Below, piece by piece: positions 47,349 through 59,515 of a stretch of DNA of 64,000 nt. The stretch's first letter is position 1, and each line of letters starts with the position of its first letter. The position numbers and the translations under genes are program-made. Origin of the DNA: Emydura subglobosa (taxonomy: Eukaryota > Chordata > Testudines > Chelidae); contig ML679961.1 of assembly GCA_007922225.1 (NCBI GenBank), positions 1,842,960 through 1,906,959 of the forward strand. Reading direction: 5' to 3'. The notes below the pieces were generated by a model. That model was not told the DNA's origin and did not search any database. It worked only from the letters and a program-made list of their open reading frames with translations.

Positions 47349-48716
47349 ATATTCAGTTATTTCATGGCGTGTAAGTAAATTGTTATGCATTTTTATAGAG
47401 AGAGATTTAATAAGCATTTTCCTTCAGAGATTGTGTCATTCTCATTCTCTGAGATTTAACTCTCCATAATATATGTAAATATGGATATCAAAGTCCTGAA
47501 AACACTAAGTGCTGGTCTGTACCACAGCAGAGAGGTAAGCTGTGGTACAGGAAAGGGAACATAATATTGATAGTAGCATCTTCTCTAAACCCATTACCCC
47601 CATGCATGTCTGTGTCTGACCAGGGTGGTGCTCAGAAACTGGACTGAGTCTCAGTCCCAGCAAATGCTGCAAACTGCAGAGAAGTGACTCACTAGTGAGC
47701 AGTTCACATGATGCACCGTGGGGACTGGGCACATTTAGATTCAAAGCTTGACATTCTGAAGGCTTAAAAACACATCAAACAACTTTTAGCACCAGGAGAG
47801 ATGGTTCTGTGTTCCATACATTTGCCCACAGGCATGTTCAAGTGGACACAGATCGAAGGTACTATCACAATCAAAGAAGTTTATGTCTTCACACGGTCAG
47901 CTTCTGAGCCAAGAAAAATAATTTGATTGAATCTTGAGTATCATTATTAAAATTCTGTAAGCTTAGTCTTTAAAGTGCATTGGAATTTACAAGAACAAGT
48001 GCTTGACAGTATTTTGTACCAGATTTCAGCCCCTAAGCTGTTTACCTCGTACCTCCACACATATAAAGGCAATATCGATGCGTGAGCACAGGGAGAAAGC
48101 AATGGAAAATAAGAAATAATTGACTTATTCTAGGGTTCTGTCATTGTGGTATTGTAAGATACATTTCTTTTTGTTTAGAAAAGTAGGGTATGATGAGATG
48201 GCGAATGGTACCTTACATTAGGCAATAATACCACGGAAGTCAATGAAAACACTTGTACAACAAGATGGTACTCAGAGAGCTGAAGTCATCAGAATCTATA
48301 ATGGTATTTTTCTATTCTGTGCTGTTCCAGGTATTTCTATTGTGCTCATCACTGAGATGTCCGAACACTTAAAATATTTGAGATGTTTTCATTAAAAGTG
48401 TAGGATTTTTTAAAATTGATTATTTTTGAGAAGGGATTCAGGCATGAAAACATCTTTAAAAATGAGGAGGTAACTCAGCCAGAAAGTAAATTTAGTTCAT
48501 TTTGACAGTCTCCATGGGTTGTTTACAGAGATCACTTGCTAAGCTGCAAGAACTAATTCCTGTGGCATTGTGCGAAGGGATTCTGAAATTTACCAAAGAA
48601 CGGAAAGTCCCCAACATGCTGGAAACCTGATATTGGTAGCATTGGTTGATGCAGATATATTATGTGATCTCACCATAAGGTGGGTCTGCACATCCCAAAT
48701 GGCATGGTTTGTTCAA
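47349..48716. other. AT-rich non-coding sequence with one hairpin
   Basis: No gene or classified repeat. It contains a perfect hairpin at 47519-47548. Confidence 0.45.
47519..47548. repeat. Perfect 10-bp hairpin
   Basis: GTACCACAGC (47519-47528) and GCTGTGGTAC (47539-47548) are exact reverse complements with a 10-base loop. Sited after CTGGTCT, it might be a remnant of a palindromic DNA element rather than an RNA structure. Confidence 0.6.
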
Positions 48717-49010
48717 CTCTCAGGATGGGTCTACACAAAAAGTGCTACAGCAGCACAGCTGCATCAAAGCAGTGTGTTTGGTGAAGATGATGTATGCCGA
48801 CAGGAGAGCTCTCCCCCTGTTGGCATAATTACTCCACCTCCACGACAGGATGAAGCTATGTCAGCGGGAGAGCATCTCCCACCAGCATGGTGCTGGTGTG
48901 GACAGCGGTTCAGTGGCTGTAGATTGCGTGGCACAGGAGGGGTCTTTTTCACATTCCCCCCAGCAACACAAATTAGATTGACCTAAGGTAATGTGGACCT
49001 GCCCTAGTAG
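48717..49010. mobile_element. Palindromic non-autonomous DNA transposon (hAT-like ends)
   Basis: Left end CTCAGGATGGGTCTACAC and right end AATGTGGACCTGCCCTAG are imperfect inverted repeats. Interior inverted text such as GACAGGAGAGCTCTCCCCCT and GCGGGAGAGCATCTCCCACC is typical of the GGGTCTACAC MITE family in turtles. About 294 bases, non-coding. The 138-codon frame across it is incidental. Confidence 0.75.
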
Positions 49011-50344
49011 TTGGCTAACACTGCAAACTACCACTGCGTCTCGTCCCCCTTGTGTACCTACGGCGTTCCCAGGGGGTTAATGCTCCAAGCTGCAATTTGG
49101 GATGTTTAGGAAACGTAGGACCATGGGTTCAAATTCTGCCAGGGCCAATTCATCCCCTCACCATTCCCAGGTATTAAATTGTCTGATAATCAGATTGTCT
49201 TCAGGGGAAAGGGAGTCTGTTCCCTGATCATCTTAAAAACATTGGTCTGTCCACATGTACATTAGCAGTCCTGTGACATCTTTGAGGAGAGAAGGGTCTG
49301 CCCACACCCACTGTTTAATGTGCCAAATGGCCACCTGTGTTTCAGAGTGGCTACCTTTCGGTGGGGTATGGCATATTGTACCCTTTATAATTGTCTGAGC
49401 CTTCAGGACAAAGCATATTCCAACTCATTACCATGATATGAGGCAGTTTGCTTTAAATAGCACCACTCCTTTCCCCTATCTGAAACAAAACTCACATACA
49501 TGTGTTCTTTCTTCCTCTCCAGTCTCCCTCTGCACGCTGACGTCTTCCTAGGACAACAAACAGTTGTGAATGCGTAAGGAGCCTCGGAGAGTTGCTATCG
49601 AATTCCCTTAGAGCCTCGTACGGCCGGGGAAATGCTGTGTATCAGTCAATCTATAGAAACCAACTGGCAGGTAAAATGGAATGTCAGCCTGCATAATGAC
49701 TCAAACCCTTGGCTCTCAGTGCAGGCTTAACGAATATTGTCCCTTCTCATGAAGTATGCATCAGTTCTTACATAGGATAAGCCCCCGTAAGCCCTGTTAA
49801 TTCTCATGTCTGAACAAGAAGATGATTATCTTGCTCTTCAATCACGTGCTGAAGAAGTTTTTCCACTGGCTTGTTTGCTCAAATTATCATTCCAACCTTT
49901 GTTCAGCTGTGGTGCTGCTGGCACTTTTATTTTGGTTTCCCTAGCTGATCTATTGCTGGGCTGAGTGCCCACTTTGATTCAGCAATCCTATGCCTCTCTC
50001 CCACCGCTGGGCACTCAGACGTCTTTTTGCTACACTAATCGATCCCCGCCCCATGGTGCACACATACCCAGAGGAAGCCCCAAACCTACCAGTAAACTGG
50101 GCTACTGACACCAGAAGCACCAATAAAGAAATGAATTATTTTAAAACAAAGTCACTCTGGTGGTGGTGGTTTAATTTTTCTGGCCATAAGCACAGACCCT
50201 GGTCCTTCCTCTTGCCACCATGGATTGGTTCTGCTCAGCCAGCAGGTCAGCATTCATCTTTTCATGCCAACTTGATGAAAAGCAGGTATCAGGAGCTATT
50301 CATCGTAAAGCACAGAGTAGAAGAACAAAGCAGGGAACAGGAGT
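49011..50344. other. Non-coding sequence, no feature recognised
   Basis: No classified repeat; a short GGTGGTGGTGG tract at 50158-50170. The 126-codon frame at 49990-50370 lacks known motifs. Confidence 0.4.
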
Positions 50345-50580
50345 ATGGAGGAAGGGTGAACCAGTGGTGAGGGCACTTGCCTGGGTCTTTGGGGACCAGC
50401 TTCAAGTCCCTGCTCTGCCACACTTCCTGTGTGACCTTGGACATGTCACTTAGCATCTTGGTGCCTCATTTTCCAATATGCCCTGCCTCACATGGGTGCT
50501 GGGAGGCTAAGGACATACAGATGCTGAGGTGCTCAGGTACCATGAGAATGGGGTCCTATAGGTACCTTAGATAGACTCCC
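50345..50580 (+). repeat. MIR-like CORE-SINE
   Basis: CAGTGGTGAGGGCACTTGCC, TCAAGTCCCTGCTCTGCCAC, TTCCTGTGTGACCTTGGACA, TGTCACTTAGCATCTTGGTG and ATGCTGAGGTGCTCAGGTAC follow the MIR order and run to the tail. Confidence 0.75.
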
Positions 50581-51139
50581 ATTGCACAATGACACAACAA
50601 GAAACCAAACACCTCTCATGAGGAGACATTTCTTCACATGCATTTCAACACTTTTCCCAGTCCCTGAGTGTCCAGAAGCCAAGACAAACGTATTTTCTTT
50701 GCTGCTCGGCTGCCTTCATGGCCCTTAATTCTACGACCTTTCATCCAACCGTAGCCATCTCCAAGGCTTTACGAACGAAGAGTAAGATGTTGGCCGTTAT
50801 AAGCAAGGCCCTCATGATCTGAAAAGCTTATGACTTCACCTAGCGGTTTTCCGGTTGATAAGCCAAAGAGTCCCTCTTCTTCATGATTTTATGCCTTTCT
50901 TGCATTCAAAGGGGAGAAAAGACACTTAGCTATCTGGGAAGAACTCAGTGATGCAAGCTGCCACAGTTTCAGGTATTCCCTGTACATGGTCCTTCAAGCC
51001 TCCCAGCCATCACCTCTCCTGGGCAGGGACCTTCCTCCTGACCGGGGATTTTCAAGCTGCACAGCTTCCTGCTTTACACTGTGATACCCCCAGGATGCCA
51101 GTCTGCCTAGCAGTCAGAGTCTGAGCTTAGCTTTCTCTC
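50581..51139. other. Non-coding sequence, no feature recognised
   Basis: No feature recognised before the CR1 insertion. Confidence 0.4.
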
Positions 51140-52331
51140 CAAGGGCTATGACCACAGTATTGGCTCTGTGGATGTGATATACCTTGACTTTAGCAAAGCT
51201 TTTGATACGGTCTCGCACAGTATTCTTATCAGCAAGTTAAAAAAGTATGGGTTGGATGAATGGACTATAAAATGGATAGAGAACTGGCTAGAAGCATAGG
51301 GATCAACGAGTAGTGATCAATGGCTCCATGTCTAGCTGGCAACCGGTCACAAGCGGAGTGCCCCAGGGGTCGGTCCTGGGACCGGTTTTGTTCAACATCT
51401 TCATCAATGATCTGGAGGATAGGGTAGATTGCACCCTCAGCAAGTTTGCAGATGACACTAAGCTAGGGGGAGTGATAGATACCCTGGAAGGTAGGGATAG
51501 GATACAGAAGGACCTAAACGAAGTGGAGGATTGGGCCAAAAGAAATCTGATGAGGTTCAACAAGGACAAGTGCAGAGTCCTGCACTTAGGAAGGAAGAAT
51601 CCCATGCACAGCTATAGACTGGGGACCGACGAGCTAGGCAGCAGTTCTGCAGAAAAGGACCTGGGGGTAACAGTGGATAAGAAGTTGGATATGAGTCAGC
51701 AGTGTGCCCTGGTTGCCAAGAAGACTAATAGCATATTGGGCTGCATTAGTAGGAGCATTGCCAGCAGATCGCGGGAAGTGATTATTCCCCTCTATTCAGC
51801 ACTGGTGATGCCACATTTGGAGTATTGTGTCCAGTTGTGGGCTCCCCACTACAAAAAGGATGTGGACAAGTTGGAGACAGTCCAGCGGAGAGCAACGAAA
51901 ATGATTAGGGGGCTGGAGCACAGGACGTATGAGGAGAGGCTGAGGGAACTAGGCTTGTTTAGTCTGCAAAAGAGAAGAATGAGGGGGGATTTGATAGCAG
52001 CCTTTAACTACCTGAAAGGGGGTTCCAGGGAGGATGGAGCTAGGCTGTTCTCGGTGGTGACAGATGACAGAACAAGGAGCAACGGTCTCAAATTGCAGTG
52101 GGGGAGATCTAGGTTGGACATTAGGAAAACGTTTTTCACTAGGAGGGAGGTGAAGCACTGGAATGGGTTACCTAGGGAGGTGGTGGAATCTCCATCCTTA
52201 GAAGTTTTTAAGCTGTGGCTTGACAAAGCCCTGGCTGGGATGATATAGCTGAGGTTAGTCCTGCTGTGAGCAGGGGTTGGACTAGATACCTCCTGAGCTC
52301 CCTTCCAAGTCTAATATTCTATGATTCTATT
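51140..52331 (+). mobile_element. CR1 LINE, 5'-truncated, youngest-looking copy
   Basis: The insertion opens in the polymerase palm ([18 protein letters not shown]) and, after one stop plus frame change near 51298, continues as a 311-codon frame to the stop at 52246-52248. It then ends in the complete tail (CAGGGGTTGGACTAGATACC, ATTCTATGATTCTA at 52331). High similarity to the 28.5 kb copy and an intact catalytic box suggest recent activity of this subfamily in the lineage. Confidence 0.97.
51313..52248 (+). pseudogene. CR1 ORF2 C-terminal half, open frame of 311 codons
   Basis: This encodes the CR1 reverse transcriptase from the palm to the C-terminus. In order it shows [20 protein letters not shown], the catalytic box FADD (51445-51456, both Asp kept), [16 protein letters not shown] (primer grip area), [73 protein letters not shown] and [15 protein letters not shown] near the end. 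The annotated ATG falls inside the palm and is not a native start; the full-length protein would carry an N-terminal endonuclease that is absent here. It is a dead 5'-truncated copy, but the coding part is barely decayed. Confidence 0.95.
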
Positions 52332-53420
52332 GCCAGCAGTTCCAAGTGACCACACAGCTCTTTCTAAGCAAACATATTTATTTTTGTGTAAATGCATTAC
52401 AGAGAAAACATGTAAAAGCAATAGAAGTCCATATACACATATTAAAGGCTCACCAGAGGTCGCTTATCAGTCTTCGGGGCCCTAGTAGGCCAAAGTCTTT
52501 CCAACCCTTCCACAGGGTTGGGAGCCCCTTTGATCAGAAGGTCCTGCCCATTTGCTGGATCAGAAAGAAGGCCCTGAGTCAGTTTAATCACAACCTTTTT
52601 ATGCCAAAAGCCCTTTCTTTGTCCATTGGTCTCTGGAAAACCCAGTTTGAACCAGTGTGTGCAAGCCTCCCCAGGGGATGGCAGCTCTCTGGAGGGGTTT
52701 GTAACCATGTGATTCACCTTAGTCACTCCTCACTGTTCTTATTTCCTGAGGGGCCGTAATAACCCTCAGCTCTGGAGTTGCATATAATCCCTGACCCACA
52801 GTGATACATAGACCATCCATAAATTTAATACAGTATGCTCCCCAATGCCCCTGCATGCGGCTGCAATATCGATCTCGCAGGCCATACCCTACCACGAGGC
52901 CCAAACTCCTTCTCCACCTCCCAAGTGGCACCAGGAATTTTGGCAAGAAACCCTGCCTAGCCTGTGTTCATGGATACTCAGTTGCCAGACACAGTCAGAG
53001 GAGGAATGGCCAGGAAACCTGAGCCTGTCCGAGACTGCCAGTTACAGATATCAGTGCAGCCGGAGTCGGATAATTTGTACACATCTATCTGGGCCATGCA
53101 GTGCCCGGTCCTACAGCTGTACCACAGCTACAAGCAACCAGCTGCTAGTGCCGATCCACGTTACAACATCAGCACCAAACAGCCTGGGCTTTCCAGTCCA
53201 AGGGAACAATGACAGGGAGCAGACCGGCAATGGGGCACTGGGTCAGCTGCCCTTTCTCACTAGGACTGCCTTGAGCCCAGCTATAACCCTGTAGCTCCCC
53301 ATTCTGCCTCACCAGGGGATCCCTGCCTCACTAAAACCATCCCCATACTGGGCCCTCAGGGGAAAGCACGACAAATCCAACCCCACTCTAGCTTGGCCTA
53401 AAACCTCCTTCCAGGGATGG
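52332..53420 (-). repeat. Possible old LTR-type repeat
   Basis: AAACATATTTATTTTTGTGT near 52370 and AAATGCATTACAGAGAAAAC are similar in style to the reversed polyadenylation end of turtle LTR-type repeats. A C-rich stretch follows. No coding domain or terminal duplication was identified. Confidence 0.28.
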
Positions 53421-54059
53421 TGGCCAATTTCACCCTGAGCCCGGGGTAGAATGTGAGTGACTTCAGGGTCACGAGAGACACGGTCACCCAGAGCTCAGCA
53501 GAAAACCTTGCTTTTGGTTAGCCCAGGCAGGAACAAGGGGTAGGGAATGCTTCAGGTAGTCAGCACGGTATCCAGAGTGACTCCTGCTCCCACGGGCAGG
53601 CCCCTGGGCTCCCTGCTGGCATGGAAAGGGACTAGTGCATGTTTACCAGGGCAGCTGCTGCCCCCTTCCTTCCCAGTGGACCCCCCGACCCCCGCATCTG
53701 GGTCTTTGGAAGGCCAAGCCCATCACCAAGGGAAGACTCCCCTCAAAGGAATGCAAGCAAGACCAGGTGGGAGGAGATGAATACAGGCCCAGGGAGGGTA
53801 GCCTCTGCAGCCTTCCCAGCCCTGTTCATGGGTCCTGGGGGGCAGTGATCTCTGGTCACTGTGCGGGGTCAGAATGTTCTCACTGGCCAGGCGAATGAAT
53901 TGTAGCAGTGACCGGCTAGTCGTGTAAATAACCCCAACAGGCCTTTGACGTTCTTTAATCTCAGCTTTGTTTTTAAATGAGAAATAGTCACATCCTCCAG
54001 CATGCATGAAGTTATTACTCATGTCAGCAGCAGTGGGGCAGACTGCTGGAAGCAGAGCG
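53421..54059. other. GC-rich non-coding sequence
   Basis: No feature recognised. Overlapping frames (70-115 codons) on both strands reflect base composition. Confidence 0.4.
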
Positions 54060-54092
54060 TCACTCATTTACACCAGCTATGAATCCGGCCCA
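54060..54092. repeat. Single arm of palindromic MITE-like family
   Basis: CACTCATTTACACCAGCTAT followed by GAATCCGGCCC matches the right arm (TTTACACCAGCTGAGGATCT, GGCCC) of the 23.3 kb palindrome. The partner arm is not clear. Confidence 0.4.
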
Positions 54093-54950
54093 TTAACTCC
54101 ATGCTGTGACAGGGACTGTCAGCTCTTTCACCAGTTTCCTACCATTGTCCCGCCCCTGAAATCACAGGTTTGCTGGTGTAATGCAGCTTTTGGGAGGGTG
54201 TTTGGGGGAAGGGGGATAATACTCAGGCGTGTTAAAAACACCGAACGCTAAGTACAATCTGTACTTGTAGAAACAGTATTAGGGAAGAGAGAATATTTAA
54301 CACTCAGCAGGAACAAACACTATGGAAAGCGAGCGCACGAATGGGAAAACAGGGACTGGCTGAGGAAGTCTGATGCTGCAGTTTTCTTCTGTCACTTGAT
54401 TTTCATGCTCTGTGCTAAATAAAATGCTTCACCAAATTAATTTTTTTGAAATGTTAAGTCTGACTTCATAGTTTGACGGTCAATATTTTCTTCTACTGAC
54501 GTTGTTCTGCGGCTTGCACACAATCAAATGAACAAAAAGCCACACCAAGCCAGGAAGGAAGAAAAGTCTTCTGAACACCAGAGAAAGTTGACAAGACAAT
54601 GAAACCTGACACTGACAATATCTGTGACAAACCGGGTCACAATAACTTTGGTAAAGTTCTTACATTCAATACATGAGGTCTTCAAAAATGTATTTCTCCA
54701 ATAGCTGCAGCACATCAGCAGCAGGACCGAAGGGCTGTTGTTTCATGTCATTGGCTGCATTAAGATTCGTTATCAGAATCAAGACAATAGACATTTAAAA
54801 CATGTCAAAATATCTAATGTTTACGAGTGAATGCCTCCAGAATGCCACGCTGGTAACCTCGACCCCAGAGAGTCTCTCCTACGGCTCAACCCTGTAGCTT
54901 TTCTGCCTGCACAATTTCCATGGGATCAATGAGAGTTGAGGACATAGGAA
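54093..54950. other. Non-coding sequence, no feature recognised
   Basis: Nothing classified. Confidence 0.4.
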
Positions 54951-55022
54951 TTGATCCAAAACCCACTAAAGTCAATGGGAGTCTTTCTACTGACTTCAAA
55001 GATCCCTTTGGATCTGGGCCCC
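54951..55022. repeat. Palindromic MITE-like element, GATCCAAA arms
   Basis: GATCCAAAACCCACTAAAGT plus CAAT on the left mirrors ACTGACTTCAAAGATCCCTT plus TGGATC on the right with a few mismatches. It then ends GGATCTGGGCC. A related but distinct arm sequence to the other palindromes. Confidence 0.5.
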
Positions 55023-55283
55023 TAGCATGAAATTCAGAGGCCCTGCATATAGACCACTCATCGCTTAGACCCCGTGTTTTCTCTGCATGGGGGAAGATGT
55101 GGGTACACCAGCAGCTCAAGGGGCTGAACATTTTCTACATGGCACCGAAAGGCACTGTGTGCCAACTCCAAATAGCCTGGCAAAGAAAAGGCTCTGGAAA
55201 GGGTGGTGGGACTATTAGATCTTGGGTCACCACCCTGCCCTGCAGAAAGGATGTTCTGGTTTATCCAGGCACTGAGAGCTGAC
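55023..55283. other. Non-coding spacer
   Basis: Nothing recognised. Confidence 0.4.
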
Positions 55284-55576
55284 CTAAGAACATAAGAACG
55301 GTGAAACTGGGTCAGACCAATGATCCATCTAAACCATTTACCTGTCTTCCAACAGTGGCCAATGCCAGGTGCTTCAGAGGGAATGAACAGAACAGGTGAT
55401 CATCAAGTGATCCATCCCCTATCACCCATTCCCAGCTTCTGGCAAACAGAGGCGAGGGACACCCAGAGTATGGGACTGCTTCTCTGCCCATCCTGGCTAA
55501 CAGCCATTAATGGACCTATCCTCCATGAACTTATCTAGTTCTTTTTTGAACCCGAATATAGTTTTGGCCTTCACTG
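55284..55576 (-). mobile_element. CR1 3' end, antisense
   Basis: In plus orientation it reads AAGAACATAAGAACGGTGAA, CTGGGTCAGACCAATGATCC, TGGCCAATGCCAGGTGCTTC, AGAGGGAATGAACAGAACAG and CAAGTGATCCATCCCC, then the post-ORF region TCCATGAACTTATCTAGTTC. This is the turtle-type tail in reverse and matches the class of 1-1360. Confidence 0.92.
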
Positions 55577-57054
55577 ACAGTGAGGAACATCAGCTATGAG
55601 CTTTATTGATTGTTGGAACGGTAACAGTCTTCTCTCACCACTCAGTAAACTCCCATAATCCGATCCCAGCGGGATGAACTGGCCTTAGTAAAAAAGCCTG
55701 GGAAGACATCTCATTTATGGTCCAGCAAAGGGATTTGGAGATGATATTCCTGCAATCTGTCCATGGGAGAGCTGGGGAAAGTGTGGATTCCAGGCTCCTC
55801 CTCCTCTATAGCTGAGCTTTGTGTAGGGAAGGCAGGTTCCTCCCATAGTTGTGGTCACAAAGATGTTACTAAATGAAAAATATGTCCAGAGAAGGCTGGC
55901 AAAACTTTAGAGGAACACACTATTCTTTGTTAATCAAATGACATTGTCGTGTCTTTCATGGTTCATTAATGCAATGGGCTGTTACCTAGAGAAATTATTT
56001 CAATCTGTTTACATTTGTCTGATAAAATCTAGTAATTATTCTTTAATTACAGTCGTGCAAATCATTGTCTATTCTTTTTGTATATGCGTGAGCATTGAAC
56101 AGTATATTATGTACCATAATGGGTCTCTTTCCAGGGTGCAGAATGATGCTTCAGCAGGGTAACTCCCCAAGCAATAGAATTCTGCTTGGAATGTAGAATC
56201 TGACAGTGAGTGCTGATCTCTGCACTGGAGATGATGCTATTTTATTCAGATTTGCACATAGTACATCATTTGAGCCACATCTTTGATAGAATTATTACTC
56301 TTCCTAATAGTATAAAGTTGCTGAGGGGAAGGGGTGGAATGGAAACGCAGCAACTGCCTTTAATTTTCCAAGCAGTGTATTGTGCTGGAAAATGAAGCAA
56401 GTAGCACTATTATCCCTAAGAAGTTGTTAATGTGTCCTAGCAGCAAACACAAAGAAGGCTGCAAGGGAGCAGATTGTCCTGGTAAAAGGGCAGCAGAGAA
56501 TTATCAGTAGAGTTTCCTATATTACAGGACGATCCTTGCACGTATGGTGTTTGTGTACTTTTTAGGTAGTCGTCTGTGGATTTTTCTTCATGTCAATGGT
56601 GTGTGTATTTAGAGCTGATTCAAAGATAATTATTGTTGGTGCTGTTGATGATTTTTAATGAAACTTTTTACAATTGATATCAAGTTTTCATTGTGCAGGA
56701 TTTGAAAGGGTATGATTTTTTCATGTATTAAAATTATCGTGCAACAAACCATTATCAGTTCATTATCTCTCTTCCTCACACCCGCCACACCCTGCCTTAG
56801 CTCTCATTTTTACCTCTCAGAAATGGGTGGGGACCAAGGGGTGGCTCGAGGAAAAAGCAAAAAATGAAAACCAAAATGCAGACAGTTCTTTTTTTTCTTT
56901 TGTTTCCTATTAAATACAAGACTTTTTTGTTTTAAATGAAAAAAATCTTCATGAGCAGTCACTTTGCAAGAGAGAGAAATGGATCGATCATTTTCAACCA
57001 TTCCAGGTAATTTATTCTTCAGTTAAAAACATTATTTTTATGACTAACAAATTC
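55577..57054. other. AT-rich non-coding sequence
   Basis: No gene or classified repeat. T-runs near 56889-56895. Confidence 0.4.
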
Positions 57055-57240
57055 TTGACTCCACCAAACTGTGCTTCAGCCTTCACTGTTATCCGGCTCA
57101 TGTTTCCTTGGCCCGTCCCTGCCACATATCTTGCTATTCTCTCTGACCTCCTCCTCATCTCTGCTCTGATTTCAGCTCACAAGCAATTCGGGGCAGGGCT
57201 CGTGTCTCTGTGCTCGGTCTAGGAGGCACCCCACACAGCT
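57055..57240 (+). repeat. L2-like LINE 3' fragment
   Basis: A pyrimidine-rich stretch with TTCCTTGGCCCGTCCCTGCC precedes AGCAATTCGGGGCAGGGCTC and GTGTCTCTGTGCTCGG, corresponding to the L2-like tail (GCTCTTTGGGGCAGGGACTG). Confidence 0.5.
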
Positions 57241-59515
57241 TGGGGAAGCAAGGAGGAGTGTGGCTCAACTGCGCTGCACTCAGCTGCCCACAGCTCCTGG
57301 TGTGCTATGGACAGCCAGTGTGTAAACTAGAGCCAACCCTGAGCTGCTCTAACTGAAGAAGGACTAAGCAGGCCCCCAGCTGTCCTGGGAATACATATTG
57401 CAAATCTGGTACAGCAGTGAAGTAGTGAGTGTCGGAATTGTGCCCTGCTTCCCTTTGATTCGCCGACCTCTGAATTTGGCCTAGTGTCTCACTGGAGTTT
57501 CTTCATGAAAATGATCTTGCAAGAATTAAACTGTTACATGGAAGGGAAACTTCTCCAGCAATGCTCCCTTTATTACAAGTCAGGAACGGATGTAAGGAGA
57601 ATTGAGTGAATCCCAGGTCTGAGATGGCTAATAAATTCCACTCTCTGAAGCCCTGCCTTACACACAATGGGTTTTCGGTGGATTTTTTATTGTACGCAAC
57701 CTGCCGATGGCCATTTGCACCACAAATGCCCTTTGCATTTCCATCCAATGGAAATAAAAGGTTTAATTTTCAAATCTAGGTGAGATTTCATGGCCATTTT
57801 ACTGCCCTCCCCTCGTTCCTGGATTGCTGCTAGTACATTGCACATTGCTGTTCCTTAGACAGCTAGCTTAAAGCCACTCTGAGAAACAAACACAATTAAT
57901 GAACACAATAGTAAATCCCCACACAGGAGTGCAAAGGAGAATTGGAATAAGTGAGCATTGAAATATAGAACAGCAAGGAGCGTGCTACAGCTGATCCCAC
58001 TTTCAAAACCCACATATTTAATTTGAATGTTAAAGCAATGTTAAGTAAGAAAGACCCATCACAGCTATTGTGATATGCTGATAGGCCAGCAGTGTGGCTC
58101 ATACATTTACAAAAGATACAATAGTATTTTGTATCCATTATTTTTACTGACTCCTAAATAAGTTAATATTTTGAAATGAGCGTGAGGAGGATGTGTGCAG
58201 AGAACAACCTAACATCAACACGGGGGAAAAAATGGATTTTGTTATGAATATAGCACCTGATTCTCAGACTTTTTCCATGGCATCTGTACTGTTAAAATGA
58301 TACATTTTTTCCCCGATGTTGTGAACTGCTAATGAACGACATATATGTGAGGTGTGATTCACGAATCGGTGCCTTTTCCCTCGTCAAAGATTGGGATCTA
58401 TCTTACAGTGCCCTCCTCCTACCGGACCAGCATTGCTCTTGCTAACGCCCTACCCCCAGGGTAATTCAGCCTGCAGCTCTCACAGAATCCAGAGAAGCAA
58501 TCTCCAGCAGGGTTAGGTGTTTTATTTCAAGCCTTCTTAACAAAACAATCAAAAACCTCCCAGACTGTTCCCTCAGCATCTGTTCAGGTTGAGTGGTGCC
58601 TTCCCCAAATCTGTCCCCCACAACTGAAAGTTCAGCAACCCAAACTTGCCCTGTCTCTTACTTCAGAGCCTCAGTGTCATGACCAGGATGAGGGTGGTCA
58701 GACCTAGTGGTCAGAGCGGGAATTGGGAGATAGGCTGGGTCATGTACTGGGAGGTGACAGTCCGAGCTGGGGCAGATGGCGAACTGAGAATCAGCCATCA
58801 GCAGGCAGGCAGGGCCAGGTTACCAGGAAATTAGGATTGGACAACAGATTGAATAGCAAAGTCCGAGACCAACCTGGATCGGAAGTTTGAGTCTAGGGTC
58901 TATCGCAAGCAAGGTCTGGAGCAGAGACAGGCTGGCTGTGGAGTTGCTCAGACCGCTCCCCTTCCTGGTTTATTTACTGGTATCAGCTAATCAGGGGGCT
59001 GTGAGATGCCGCCCCTCTGGTCCTGCTGTGTGGTACTTCCTGCCTAGCCCAGCCTCCCAGGGGCCTGCCATGGGAGCTCAGCCTAAGCCAAACACTTTGT
59101 CTGCCATCCAAGAACGATTGTGCTTTCCTCTCCTCTCGGACAGTGCCACAGGTCTAGCATTTCAAAGGCCCCCTTGATCTCCACTTGGAGACCTGGAGCC
59201 GCTAGAGACATGTCGTGTGCACTCCCATGGTCAAATCCCGAGCGTACCATGGGTTGGCTTTGTGTGACATGTCGGAACTTCACAACAACAGGCAGTTTAA
59301 ATAATAATGGTAACATCTGGAAAGGTTTACATCAGCTCGGTGCTTCTCTTCTTTTCCAGACCAGGACATACGGGAAGGACAGGGTAGTCACGGCCCCGGT
59401 GTTGGTCACAACAGCTGGCCAATTGAGAGCCCCTAGTTAAATGATATGACTCAGAACCATCAAGTTGTGCATATTGTTAGCCTGCATGTTATCACTGTGA
59501 CTCTAACCCTCTTTT
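57241..59515. other. Non-coding sequence, no feature recognised
   Basis: No gene or classified repeat seen. The AT-rich block near 58.15-58.38 kb looks unique. Confidence 0.4.

Noticed and set aside
48570..48986. 138-codon plus-strand frame
   Set aside because: Crosses the palindromic DNA element at 48717-49010, so it is a by-product of that repeat.
52845..53294. 149-codon plus-strand frame after the CR1
   Set aside because: Lies in a suspected repeat, with several overlapping frames and no domain.
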